Shown: positions 18,049 through 26,257, numbered from the stretch's first letter. The stretch: DNA of 64,000 nucleotides from Nocardioides mangrovicus (GCF_003674065.1 NZ_RDBE01000002.1:31829-95828), one strand, 5' to 3'. The notes: generated by a model not told the origin, from the letters alone. Translations and numbers: made by a program.

Positions 18049-18996
18049 TCATCCCTGCGGCGTCGGGACGACGACCACCTTGCCGTGCACGCCTCCGGCG
18101 GCGGCTCGGGTGTGGAGGTCGGCGAGCTCCTCGATGGACACGTAATCGGCGACGTCGACGCTGAGCTCGCCGCGGTCGACGAGCGCGACCAGGTCGCGCA
18201 GCTGGGCGGAGTCGCTGCGCACGAACAGGTCGATGCCGCGCACGCCCCGTGCCTCGTCGCCCGGAGCGGGCATCCAGACCGTGGTACTGACCACGACCCC
18301 GCCGTCGACGACGCGGGCGGCGAGGGCGGCGAACTCCTCCGGTGTGATGGGAGCCAGGTTGAGCAGCACGTCGACCGGCTCGCCGAGCTGGGCGGCGACG
18401 TCGCCCTCGGTGCGGTCGACGACTTCGTCGGCGCCGTGGGCCCCGACCTGTGCTCGCGTGCGCGGCGTGGCGGTGGCGACGACGCGGGCGCCGAGGTGCT
18501 TGGCCAGCTGCACGGCGTAGCCGCCGACCGCGCCGTCGGCGCCGTTGACCAGGATGCGTTGGCCCGCTCGCAGTCCGGCGTGCTCGTCGAGGGCCTGCCA
18601 GGCGGTGAGCCCGACCAGCGGGAGGGCGGCCGCCTCGGTCAGCGGGATGCTCGTCGGGGCCGCCACGAGGGTGTCGGCCGCCGCCAGCGTGTACTCGGCC
18701 GCGGCGCCGTCGGCACCGAACGGGAGGAAGCCGATCACCTCATCGCCGACGGCGAGCCCGCTCACGCCGGCGCCGACCTCGTCGACGGTGCCGGCCACGT
18801 CCAGACCGGGCACGTGGGGCAGGTCCATCGGCATCGGACCCTGCATCAGGCCGGCCCTGATGTTGGCGTCGACGCCGTTGAACGACGTGGCGGCGACCCG
18901 GACCCGCACCTGGCCCGCAGCGGGGACCGGCAGGTCCACCTCCTCCAGGCGCAGGACCTCCGGACCGCCGTACTCGTGGAATCGCACTGCTCGCAT
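18049..18996 (-). CDS. NADP-dependent quinone oxidoreductase (zinc-independent MDR family)
   Basis: Encodes 315 residues. It starts MRAVRFHEYGGPEVLRLEEVD, the typical quinone-oxidoreductase opening. There is a GroES-like N-terminal half and then a Rossmann domain with ILVNGADGAVGGYAVQLAKHLGARVVAT. The catalytic and structural zinc ligands of alcohol dehydrogenases are absent. It would reduce quinones or enals with NADPH. It diverges from a MarR regulator across an operator-rich 113-base gap, which suggests induction by an electrophile or oxidant. Confidence 0.9.
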   Translation of the reverse strand: MRAVRFHEYGGPEVLRLEEVDLPVPAAGQVRVRVAATSFNGVDANIRAGLMQGPMPMDLPHVPGLDVAGTVDEVGAGVSGLAVGDEVIGFLPFGADGAAAEYTLAAADTLVAAPTSIPLTEAAALPLVGLTAWQALDEHAGLRAGQRILVNGADGAVGGYAVQLAKHLGARVVATATPRTRAQVGAHGADEVVDRTEGDVAAQLGEPVDVLLNLAPITPEEFAALAARVVDGGVVVSTTVWMPAPGDEARGVRGIDLFVRSDSAQLRDLVALVDRGELSVDVADYVSIEELADLHTRAAAGGVHGKVVVVPTPQG

Positions 18997-19014
18997 GACC
19001 GTCTCCTCTAATGG

Positions 19015-19097
19015 ACAAGTGCTTCGGATTCGAAACGCGTGGCGACCGTAGCAATAGTTCGAACTCGAAGCAAGTGTTTCGACTACGAATCATTTGT
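19015..19097. promoter_or_regulatory. Clustered MarR operator sites in divergent promoter region
   Basis: Three related sites of the form T-T-C-G-(3-4 bases)-T-C-G-A-A fill most of the gap. Site 1 (19015-19038, + strand) begins ACAAGTGCTTCGG and continues ATTCGAAACGC. Site 3 (19074-19097, - strand) begins ACAAATGATTCGT and continues AGTCGAAACAC, so sites 1 and 3 are inverted copies agreeing at about 19 of 24 positions. Site 2 (19056-19076) has the core GTTCGAACTCGAAGC. The region has a lower GC content than its flanks, as expected for promoters. The adjacent MarR gene is the obvious binder. Confidence 0.65.
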
Positions 19098-19109
19098 TAG
19101 CATGCGGAG

Positions 19110-19652
19110 GTGACAGCGACCGAGCCGACCGGGCGCCCGCTCGACCGGACCCAGCTGCGGGCCTACTTCGCCCTGACCGACGTCGCCGCGCTGCTGCGGC
19201 ACGGCGTCGAGCACCAGCTGCGCGAGGCCGGTGACCTCACGTTCGTGCAGTTCCAGCTGCTGGCCATCCTGGGTCTGGACTCCCCGACCGGCAGCCTGCG
19301 GATGACCGAGCTCGCCGACCGGGTGGTCTTCAGCCGCAGCGGCCTGACCTACCAGGCCGGCCTGATGGAGAAGGCGGGGCTGCTCGAGCGCGGTCCCTCG
19401 CCGGACGACGACCGTGGCGTGCTGGTCACCATCACCGATGCCGGGCGGGAGCGGCTGGCGCGGGTGCTCCCCGGGCACGTCGACGTCCTGCGCGAGCTGC
19501 TCTTCGCCCAGCTCAACGGTGCCGACGTGGCCGCCCTGGCCACGTTGCTGGAGCCGGTGCTCCAGCACATGCGCGCCGGCCCGCCGCGCTCGGCCGCCAC
19601 CCGGCGTCGCCGCCGTGGCGGTGCGGACGAGGGCCCGGAGCGCGACGGCTAG
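19110..19652 (+). CDS. MarR family transcriptional regulator
   Basis: Encodes 180 residues from GTG 19110. GGAGG directly abuts this start, so the true start may lie slightly downstream or the message may be leaderless. The winged helix spans about residues 45-110: FVQFQLLAILG, MTELADRVVFSRSGLTYQAGLMEKAGLLERGPSPDD and the wing DDRGVLVTITDAGRERLARV. It has a basic C-terminal tail (RRRRRG). It probably represses the divergent oxidoreductase and itself through the clustered sites upstream. cobG begins 11 bases after it on the same strand, so read-through is possible. Confidence 0.9.
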   Translation: MTATEPTGRPLDRTQLRAYFALTDVAALLRHGVEHQLREAGDLTFVQFQLLAILGLDSPTGSLRMTELADRVVFSRSGLTYQAGLMEKAGLLERGPSPDDDRGVLVTITDAGRERLARVLPGHVDVLRELLFAQLNGADVAALATLLEPVLQHMRAGPPRSAATRRRRRGGADEGPERDG

Positions 19653-19662
19653 CCTTCCGTGC

Positions 19663-20499
19663 GTGTCGAGATCCACGGTCCGCGAACGCCGGGACCTGTG
19701 CCCGGGCGTGCTGCGACCCTGGCCCGCCGAGGACGGGGCGCTCGTGCGCGTCCGGCTGCTGGGCGGGCGGATCAGCGGCGCGCAGCTGCGAGGGCTCAGC
19801 GAGCTGGCCGGTGAGCACGGCGACGGCGACCTGCACCTGACCAGCCGCGCGAACCTGCAGGTCCGCGGGCTGCCGGCGTCCGGTGGTGCGCTCGACGCGC
19901 GCGTGGTGGACCGGATCGAGGAGCTGGGGCTGCTGCCCAGCCGCAGCCACGACCTGGTGCGCAACGTGATGGTCTCCCCGCTCACGGGTCTGGTCGCCGG
20001 TATGACGGCCGGCCGGGTCGACGCGTGGCCCGTCGCGGTGGAGCTGGAGCGGCTGCTGCTCGCCGACCCGCGACTGGCCGGGCTGCCGGGCAAGTTCCTC
20101 TTCGCCCTCGACGACGGGCGCGGCGACCTGCTCGACCAGCGTGCCGACCTCACGGCGGTGGCGCTCGACGACTCCTCGGTGCAGGTGCGCGTGGGCGGGG
20201 TGTGGGGCGAGTCGACGTCGCTGGCCAACGCCGCCCGGCTGCTGGTGGTGCTGGCCCAGGAGTTCCTGCGCGCCCGCGGCGACGGTGCCGACGCCGCGTG
20301 GCACGTGGCCGAGCTGGGTGCGCCGCTGATGCCGGCGTACGAGGCCGACCCGCGGGTGCCGGTGGCCACCGGTCCGCTGCCCTACGACGAACGCCACGTG
20401 GCCGTGCCGGACGGCGTCCTCACCCCCGAACAGGCGGCCGAGCTGGGCGCCCACGATCTGCTGGTGGTCACGCCTTGGCGCGGGGTGGTGATCCGGTGA
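19663..20499 (+). CDS. cobG: CobG-like precorrin-3B synthase, lacking Fe-S ligand cysteines
   Basis: Encodes 278 residues from GTG 19663. It has the ferredoxin-like half-domain of sulfite/nitrite reductases (VRVRLLGGRISGAQLRGLS) and the siroheme-fold segment DLHLTSRANLQVRGLP, followed by RNVMVSPLTGL and GKFLFALDDGRGDL. It overlaps cobH by 4 bases, which supports the assignment. It is unusual in having only one cysteine (residue 13). The C-x5-C and C-x3-C ligands of the [4Fe-4S]-siroheme site are absent, and the length is well below that of characterised CobG. It may be inactive, use a different cofactor, or act with another protein. Confidence 0.75.
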   Translation: MSRSTVRERRDLCPGVLRPWPAEDGALVRVRLLGGRISGAQLRGLSELAGEHGDGDLHLTSRANLQVRGLPASGGALDARVVDRIEELGLLPSRSHDLVRNVMVSPLTGLVAGMTAGRVDAWPVAVELERLLLADPRLAGLPGKFLFALDDGRGDLLDQRADLTAVALDDSSVQVRVGGVWGESTSLANAARLLVVLAQEFLRARGDGADAAWHVAELGAPLMPAYEADPRVPVATGPLPYDERHVAVPDGVLTPEQAAELGAHDLLVVTPWRGVVIR

Positions 20500-21152
20500 G
20501 ACCGCCGACGTCGCGGTACGCCTACGTCAAGGACGGACCGGCGATCTACCTGGACTCCTTCGCGACCATCCGGCGCGAGAGCGACCTGTCCCGGGTGCCG
20601 GCCGACGCCGAGAAGCTCGCCGTGCGGATGATCCACGGCACCGGTCAGACCGACCTGGTCGACGACCTGGTGGTGCACCCGGCGCTGGTGTCGTCGGCGC
20701 GCACGGCGCTCGCGGCCGGGGCACCGATCCTGTGCGACGCGCGCATGGTGGCCGTCGGGGTCACCGCGGGGCGGCTGCCGAGCGGCAACGAGGTGTGCTG
20801 CTTCCTCAACGAGGACAGGGTTCCCGGCCTCGCGCGTGAGTGGCGGACGACGCGCACCGCGGCCGCCGTCTCGCTGTGGGAGCCGCACCTGGACGGCGCC
20901 GTCGTCGCGATCGGCAACGCTCCGACCGCGCTGTTCCACCTGCTGGAGATGCTGGCCGACGGCGCCCCGCGACCGGCGGCGGTCATCGGCTGCCCGGTGG
21001 GCTTCATCGGGGCCGCGGAGTCGAAGCAGGCGCTGGTCGACTTCGCCGGCGAGACCGGGATCGACGTCCCCTACGTCACCGTGCGGGGGCGCCGCGGCGG
21101 TTCGGCGATGACCTCCTCGGCGGTCAACGCCCTGGCGCAGGAGGCGGAGTGA
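20496..21152 (+). CDS. cobH: Precorrin-8X methylmutase
   Basis: Encodes 218 residues from GTG 20496 (GTGA overlap with cobG). The catalytic His47 lies in LAVRMIHGTGQTDLVDDL. Other family segments are APILCDARMVAVGVT, NAPTALFHLLEML and GCPVGFIGAAESKQAL. CobH moves the methyl group from C-11 to C-12 to give hydrogenobyrinate, the last step before amidation. The protein is the usual length for the family. It overlaps the start of cobIJ. Confidence 0.95.
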   Translation: MRPPTSRYAYVKDGPAIYLDSFATIRRESDLSRVPADAEKLAVRMIHGTGQTDLVDDLVVHPALVSSARTALAAGAPILCDARMVAVGVTAGRLPSGNEVCCFLNEDRVPGLAREWRTTRTAAAVSLWEPHLDGAVVAIGNAPTALFHLLEMLADGAPRPAAVIGCPVGFIGAAESKQALVDFAGETGIDVPYVTVRGRRGGSAMTSSAVNALAQEAE

Positions 21153-22624
21153 GCGGCGGCCGCTTCACCGTCGTCGGGCTGGGCCCGGGAGACCCGGACC
21201 TGCTGACCCTGAAGGCGGTACGGGTGATCGGCGAGGCCGACGTCGTCGCCTACCACGCGGGCGTCAGCCGCAGCTCGCACGCGCGCCGCATCGCCGACGC
21301 CTACCTGCCGGAGGCGGTGGTGGAGGAGGAGCTGCGCTACCCGGTCACCACCGGCACCACCGACCACCCGGGCGGCTACGCCGGCGCGATGGCCGACTTC
21401 TACGACGAGACCGAGCAGCGGCTGCGCACGCACCTCGACGCCGGCCGGCACGTGGTGCTGGTCTCCGAGGGCGACCCGCTGTTCTACGGCTCCTCGATGT
21501 ACATGCACGACCGGCTGCGCGAGGCGTACCCGACCGACGTCGTGCCCGGCATCCCGGCGTTCGCGGCGGCCGAGGCCGCCTCCGGCGTGGCGATGGTGCG
21601 CCAGTCCGACGTCTTGACGGTGCTGCCCGGGACGCTGCCCGAGCCCGAGCTGGCGCGGCGGCTGGCCGACACCGACGGCGCGCTGATCATGAAGCTGGGC
21701 AGGACGTTCCCCGCCGTGGTGCGGGCGCTCGAGGCGGCCGGCCGGCTCGACGACGCGGTCTACGTCGAGCGCGCCTCGCAGGACGAGGAGCGGGTGCTAC
21801 CGGTGCGCGACGTGGACCCGGCGTCGGTGCCCTACTTCTCGTTGGTGCTGGTCCGCTCGCGGCACGAGGCCGCCGCGGCGACGCCGGTGCCCGACCGGGC
21901 GCCGGCCGAGCTGCTCGTGGTGGGGCTCGGACCGGGGCCGAACCGCTGGCTGACCGGCGAGGTGGCCGAGGCGCTGGCGGGTGTCGATCACGTGGTGGGC
22001 TACGGCCCCTACGTGGAGCGCGTGCCGCAGCGACCGGGGCTGCAGCGTCACGCCAGCGGCAACACCGTCGAGGTCGACCGAGCGCGGTTCGCGCTCGACC
22101 TGGCCCGTCGCGGCGAGCGCGTGGCCGTGGTCTCGGGTGGCGACGCGGGTGTCTTCGGCATGGCGGCGGCGGTCTTCGAGGTGGCCGATGAGTTCCCCGA
22201 GGTGGAGGTGCGGGTGCTGCCCGGCGTCTCCGCGGTGCAGGCGGTGGCGGCGCGCGCAGGGGCGCCCGTCGGCGCCGATTTCGCGGTGCTCTCGCTCTCG
22301 GACCGGCTCAAGCCGTGGTCGGTGGTCGAGCGGCGGCTGCGCGCGGTGGCCGAGGCCGACCTCGTGCTCGCGATCTACAACCCGGCCTCGCGATCGCGCA
22401 CCGAGCAGGTCGGTGAGGCGCAGAAGATCCTGCTCGAGCACCGCTCGGCCGACACCGTGGTGGTGGTGGGCCGCGACGTCGGCCGCGCCGAGGAGTCGCT
22501 GCACGTGACGACGCTGGCCGAGCTGGACCCGGCGAGCGTCGACATGAAGTGCCTGCTGATCGTGGGGGCCTCGGCCACGCGCGTGACCGGCGGCCGGGTC
22601 TGGACGCCGCGGTCGGTCACGTGA
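21149..22624 (+). CDS. cobIJ: Fused precorrin-2 C20-methyltransferase / precorrin-3B C17-methyltransferase
   Basis: Encodes 491 residues made of two tetrapyrrole methylases. CobI is residues ~1-245 (VVGLGPGDPDLLTLKA, VSEGDPLFYGSSMYMHDRL and VVPGIPAFAAAEAASG). CobJ is residues ~250-491 (LLVVGLGPGPNRWLTGE, VSGGDAGVFGMAAAVFE and IYNPASRSRTEQVGEA). Both use SAM. The fused form is known from actinobacteria including mycobacteria. Its two steps flank the CobG reaction, so the fusion plus cobG would cover precorrin-2 to precorrin-4. Confidence 0.95.
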   Translation: MSGGRFTVVGLGPGDPDLLTLKAVRVIGEADVVAYHAGVSRSSHARRIADAYLPEAVVEEELRYPVTTGTTDHPGGYAGAMADFYDETEQRLRTHLDAGRHVVLVSEGDPLFYGSSMYMHDRLREAYPTDVVPGIPAFAAAEAASGVAMVRQSDVLTVLPGTLPEPELARRLADTDGALIMKLGRTFPAVVRALEAAGRLDDAVYVERASQDEERVLPVRDVDPASVPYFSLVLVRSRHEAAAATPVPDRAPAELLVVGLGPGPNRWLTGEVAEALAGVDHVVGYGPYVERVPQRPGLQRHASGNTVEVDRARFALDLARRGERVAVVSGGDAGVFGMAAAVFEVADEFPEVEVRVLPGVSAVQAVAARAGAPVGADFAVLSLSDRLKPWSVVERRLRAVAEADLVLAIYNPASRSRTEQVGEAQKILLEHRSADTVVVVGRDVGRAEESLHVTTLAELDPASVDMKCLLIVGASATRVTGGRVWTPRSVT

Positions 22625-23448
22625 GCAAGGTGCCCGAGGAGTTCTGGCGGGCGGTGGAGGCGATCCACTCGGTCGTCTACTTCGCGCCCGACGACTCCTA
22701 CGCCGGGCTCGGGCTGCGCGGGTTCTGGCGCGGCTACTTCGCCAGCCGTGCGGCGGCGCTGGGTACGCCCGGTCCGGAGCTGGTGACGGCGACGTTCTAC
22801 GGCTTCGCGCCCGGCATGGTGGCGCGCGCCGTGCCCGACGTGTGGGCCCTGGCCGACCGCGAGGCGGTGCTCGCCGCGCGCAGCCGGCTGGCCGCGTCGA
22901 CGCTGGCGACGGCCTGGCCGCAGGAGCCGACGATCGCCGACGAGGTCGTCGCACTGCTCGACGGGCTCGACCTGGGCGGCAAGCCGCTTGCGGCCGCGCA
23001 CCTGGCGTTGCCGGCGCCGACCTCGCAGACGGAGCGGCTCTGGCACGCCGTCACGGTGCTGCGCGAGCTACATGGCGACGCCCACATCGCTGTGCTGCTT
23101 GGCGATCGCGTCGACGGGTGTGCCGCGAACGCCTGGGCCGTGGCCGCCGGGCTGGCGCCCGCCAGGCTGCGCGAGGTGCGCGGCTGGAGCGAGGCGGAGT
23201 GGGAGCAGGGTCTCGAGCGGCTGCGCGGCCGCGGCTGGGTCGACCGGGACGACACGCTGACCGAGTCGGGGCGCGTCGCTCGCGCCGACGTCGAGGCGCG
23301 AACGCACGCCGTTGCCGAGGCGGCGCTCAGCGAAGAAGCCCGGCAGCAAGCCGTTGCCGTCACCGAGCCGCTGGTCGCGCTGGCGCGAGCCGTCGGGGAC
23401 GCCGGGCTGGTCCCCTACCCCAACCCGACGGCGGTCGAGCGGCCCTGA
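22621..23448 (+). CDS. SCO6045/SalK-like protein with winged-helix features
   Basis: Encodes 275 residues from GTG 22621, overlapping the cobIJ stop. It opens with VPEEFWRAVEAIHSVVYFAPD and GFWRGYFASRAAALG, features of the SCO6045/SalK-like family found in actinobacteria. The C-terminal half resembles a winged helix (ERLRGRGWVDRDDTLTESGRVARADVEARTHAVAE). The function is unknown. Its position as the fourth gene of the cobG operon may be coincidental, or it may be a regulator or B12-linked factor. Its last 34 bases overlap the convergent DUF1905 gene. Confidence 0.65.
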   Translation: MSKVPEEFWRAVEAIHSVVYFAPDDSYAGLGLRGFWRGYFASRAAALGTPGPELVTATFYGFAPGMVARAVPDVWALADREAVLAARSRLAASTLATAWPQEPTIADEVVALLDGLDLGGKPLAAAHLALPAPTSQTERLWHAVTVLRELHGDAHIAVLLGDRVDGCAANAWAVAAGLAPARLREVRGWSEAEWEQGLERLRGRGWVDRDDTLTESGRVARADVEARTHAVAEAALSEEARQQAVAVTEPLVALARAVGDAGLVPYPNPTAVERP

Positions 23449-23711
23449 GCCTTTCCCTCACGACGGTCGAGCCGCACCGCGACCTGCTCGCCGGCCGCGC
23501 TCTTGCCGATGGCGTCGCAGATCGACTTGCGCAGCGGCAGCCAGTGGGGCCCCTCGCCGGACGGCATCGACGTCGCCTCCAAGGCGTGGCCGTCGACGGT
23601 GCCGGCGACCTTGACCGGTCGACTCGTGCCCAGCACCTCGTGCGAGTCGGGCAGCGTCACGCACGTCGCGTAGGCGCCGTCGTTCTCGATGGGTGCGGTC
23701 AGCTCGATCAT
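23415..23711 (-). CDS. DUF1905-like small protein
   Basis: Encodes 98 residues. The fold-defining stretch is TLPDSHEVLGTSRPVKVAGTVDGHALEATSMPSGEG, then HWLPLRKSICDAIGKSAAGEQVAVRLDRRE, which matches the short beta-barrel DUF1905 family. The function is unknown. The ATG overlaps the cobM stop by 4 bases, so it is the distal gene of the cobL-cobM operon. Its 3' end overlaps the convergent SCO6045-like gene by 34 bases. Confidence 0.7.
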   Translation of the reverse strand: MIELTAPIENDGAYATCVTLPDSHEVLGTSRPVKVAGTVDGHALEATSMPSGEGPHWLPLRKSICDAIGKSAAGEQVAVRLDRREGKAQGRSTAVGLG

Positions 23712-24490
23712 CTCGTCTCCTCGGGGGGCCTGCGCTTGGCGCCGCGGTCGCGACGAGCGTCGTAGAGGTAGGACTCCCCGGCACCCGCGGACTCGTCGCC
23801 GCTCGCCAGGGCGCGGCCGACCAGGATCACCGCGGCCTGGCGCAGGCCGGCCGCCTCGACGGCGTCGGCGATGTCGGCCAGCGTGCCGGTGATCACGAGC
23901 TCGCCGGGCTGGGAGGCGCGGAAGACGACCATCGCCGGGCAGTCGGCGCCGTAGTGGGGGGCGAGCTCCTCGGCCAGAGCACGCGTACGCGTGACGGCCA
24001 GGTGCAGCACCAGGGTGGCCCGCGTGGCGGCGAACGCGGCCAGCGACTCGGTCTCGGGCATCTTGGTCGAGCGGGCCTGCACCCGGGTGAGCACCACCGA
24101 CTGCGCCACCAGCGGCACGGTCAGCTCGCGGCCGACCAGCGCGGCCGCGGCGGCGTACGCGGGGACGCCGGGGGTGACGTCCCAGTCGATGCCGAGGGCG
24201 TCGAGGCGCGCGGTCTGCTCGTGGAGCGCCGAGTAGACCGACGGGTCGCCGCTGGTGAGCCGCACGACGTCGTGGGCCGCGGCGTGCGCCTCGGCGATGG
24301 TGGCGACGATCTGGTCGAGGTCGAGGCCCTGGGTGTCGACCAGCCGGGCCTGCGGGCAGTGGCCGAGGACGGCGTCGTCGAGATAGGTGCCGGGGTAGAG
24401 CACGGTGCCGGCAGCGCCCAGCAGCGCGGCCGCGCGCAACGTGAGTAGGTCGGCCGCGCCGGGGCCGGCACCGACGAAGTGGACGGTCAT
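23708..24490 (-). CDS. cobM: Precorrin-4 C11-methyltransferase
   Basis: Encodes 260 residues. It is a tetrapyrrole methylase with VHFVGAGPGAADLLTLRAA at the N-terminus, TSGDPSVYSALHEQ, TPGVPAYAAAAALVGRELTVPLVAQSVVLTR and LVLHLAVTR. CobM methylates C-11 of precorrin-4 with SAM to give precorrin-5. Its ATG overlaps the cobL stop, so translation is coupled. A ~15-residue Arg/Lys-rich tail follows the domain. Confidence 0.95.
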   Translation of the reverse strand: MTVHFVGAGPGAADLLTLRAAALLGAAGTVLYPGTYLDDAVLGHCPQARLVDTQGLDLDQIVATIAEAHAAAHDVVRLTSGDPSVYSALHEQTARLDALGIDWDVTPGVPAYAAAAALVGRELTVPLVAQSVVLTRVQARSTKMPETESLAAFAATRATLVLHLAVTRTRALAEELAPHYGADCPAMVVFRASQPGELVITGTLADIADAVEAAGLRQAAVILVGRALASGDESAGAGESYLYDARRDRGAKRRPPEETR

Positions 24491-25683
24491 CGCTCCCAGC
24501 TCCGCTCCAGGCTCCACTGCGTCACCGTGCGCGCCGGCGTCCACCCGGTGTAGGACCCGAGCGGCGCCGCGTGCTCCACCGAGAGCCGGGTGAGCTCGCC
24601 GCCGTGCTCGGCGTGGAGCTCGGCGAGCAGCCGCTCGGTCTCCAGCGTCACGCCGTGAACCACGATCCGCCGCGCGCCCAGGCACGCGTCCACCACCTCA
24701 CGGGTCGCGCCACCGCCGACGAAGACCGCGTCGGGGGTGGGTAGTCCATCGAGGGCCTCCGGCGCGGTGCCGGTGACCACGCGCAGCACCGGGACGCCGA
24801 GGCGTGCGGCGTTGCGGCCGATGCGATCGGCTCGCTCGGGGTCGGCCTCCACCGCGACCGCGCGGCAGCTCGGGTGCGCGCGCAGCCACTCGATGCCCAC
24901 GGACCCCGCCCCCGCGCCGACGTCCCACAACAGCTGTCCGGGCATCGGCGCGAGCCGGGCCAGGGCGCTGGCCCGCACGTCGCGCTTGGTCAGCTGGCCG
25001 TCGTGCTCGTAGGCGGCGTCGGGGAGGCCTGCGGCGCCGAAACTCCACACTTGCGCAGTTGTGCCAACCTCAACCGCCACAACGTTCAATCTCGGCACCT
25101 CTGGCCACTCTGAGAACCGCAAGTGTGGAGTTTTGGCGATCCGGGACTCGCCGGCCGACCCGAGGTCGGCGAGCACCGTGACGACGCTGTCGCCGGCGCT
25201 CGCGTCCTGCAGGATCCGGGCCACCTCGGCCGGGGTGGTCTCGTCGGCCGAGAGCACGAGGATCCGGCGGCCGGGGGCGAGCTCGCGGGGCAGGGTGCGG
25301 TGGTCGCGCAGCACCACCGTCGAGTCGGTCGACCACCCCAGCCGCGCGCAGGCCAGCGCCACCGACGAGACCGCCGGGTGCACCGTCACCCGGTCGGCGC
25401 CGAGCAGCTCGACCAGCGTCGTGCCGACGCCGTGCAGCATCGGGTCGCCGCTGGCCAGGGCCACCACGCGGCGGCCGGCGTGCTCGGCCAGCAGCGCCGG
25501 CAGTCCCTCGCGCAGCGGGGAGGGCCACGGCACCCGGACCTGCCCGCCCTCCTGCAGCAGACCGAGCTGCCGGCTGCTGCCGATCAGCACGTCCGCGCGG
25601 ACGATCGCCTCGCGCGCCACCTCCGGCACGCTCGACCAGCCTTCGGCGCCGATGCCGACGACGGTCACGAGGGGCTCGGGCAC
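24487..25683 (-). CDS. cobL: Precorrin-6Y C5,15-methyltransferase (decarboxylating)
   Basis: Encodes 398 residues with two domains: CbiE-like methylase (VTVVGIGAEGWSSV, ALASGDPMLHGVGTTL) and CbiT-like methylase from about residue 225 (HDGQLTKRDVRASALARLAP, LLWDVGAGAGSVGIEWLRAHP). It methylates C-5 and C-15 and removes the C-12 acetate carboxylate. I use GTG 25683; a second GTG six codons later is possible. The segment coded by 25036-25137, between the domains, has unusually low GC, rare codons and inverted-repeat edges, yet keeps the family strand LNVVAVEV. See the separate repeat entry. Confidence 0.93.
   Translation of the reverse strand: MPEPLVTVVGIGAEGWSSVPEVAREAIVRADVLIGSSRQLGLLQEGGQVRVPWPSPLREGLPALLAEHAGRRVVALASGDPMLHGVGTTLVELLGADRVTVHPAVSSVALACARLGWSTDSTVVLRDHRTLPRELAPGRRILVLSADETTPAEVARILQDASAGDSVVTVLADLGSAGESRIAKTPHLRFSEWPEVPRLNVVAVEVGTTAQVWSFGAAGLPDAAYEHDGQLTKRDVRASALARLAPMPGQLLWDVGAGAGSVGIEWLRAHPSCRAVAVEADPERADRIGRNAARLGVPVLRVVTGTAPEALDGLPTPDAVFVGGGATREVVDACLGARRIVVHGVTLETERLLAELHAEHGGELTRLSVEHAAPLGSYTGWTPARTVTQWSLERSWER
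25036..25137. repeat. Palindrome-bounded low-GC segment inside cobL (element 1)
   Basis: Left arm 25036-25055 and right arm 25118-25137 are inverted copies matching at 19 of 20 bases (right arm reads CGCAAGTGTGGAGTTTTGGC). The 62 bases between are clearly lower in GC than the gene, with codons such as AGA, TCA, GTT, ACA and ACT. The segment is 102 bases, a multiple of three, and stays open. Bases 25036-25064 match 33899-33927 of the cobD element (opposite strand) at 26 of 29 positions. Confidence 0.7.
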
Positions 25684-25707
25684 GCGGCGAACAGTAGCCT
25701 CGGGCGG

Positions 25708-26256
25708 GTGCTCGGAGCCGGCGACCCGTTGCCGGCGCGGCCCTCGCGCGTGGTGGTCGCGGGGGTGAGCGGCGCCGGGAAGACGACGTACGCACAGGCG
25801 ATCGCGGCACGGCTCGCGATCCCGCACGTGGAGATCGACGCGCTCTACCACGGCGAGAACTGGGTGCCGCGCCCGTCGTTCGACCGCGATGTCGACGCAC
25901 TCGTGGCGCGGCCGGCGTGGGTGACGGAGTGGCACTACGCCTCCGCCCGGCCGAAGGTCGCCGCCCGGGCGGAGGTGATGGTCTGGCTCGACCTGCCCTT
26001 TCGGATCACGTTGTTCCGTGTCGTCCGTCGAACCCTGCGTCGCCGGTTGCGGCGGGAGGTGTTGTGGAACGGCAACCGCGAGGGGCCGCTGTGGCGGTTC
26101 CTGGTCGACCCCGAGCACGTGGTGCGGTGGTCGGTGTCGACGCGGCACAGGTACGACGACCTCGTGCCGGCGGTGGCAGCGACGGCGCCGGAGCTGGTCG
26201 TCGTCCGGTTGCGCAGCAGGGCCGACGCGGCGCGCTGGCTCGATGCCTTAGCCTGA
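25708..26256 (+). CDS. P-loop ATPase/kinase, FlaR (topology-modulation)-like
   Basis: Encodes 182 residues from GTG 25708. Walker A is GVSGAGKTT near residue 20. IPHVEIDALYHGENWVPRP is the segment shared with adenylate-kinase-like 'topology modulation' proteins, and EVMVWLDLPFRITLFRVVRRTLRRRL is a basic lid-like region. The substrate is unknown. It diverges from cobL with a 24-base gap, and its stop lies immediately 5' of the cobalamin aptamer, so it probably shares no B12 control. Confidence 0.75.
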   Translation: MLGAGDPLPARPSRVVVAGVSGAGKTTYAQAIAARLAIPHVEIDALYHGENWVPRPSFDRDVDALVARPAWVTEWHYASARPKVAARAEVMVWLDLPFRITLFRVVRRTLRRRLRREVLWNGNREGPLWRFLVDPEHVVRWSVSTRHRYDDLVPAVAATAPELVVVRLRSRADAARWLDALA

Positions 26257-26257
26257 G

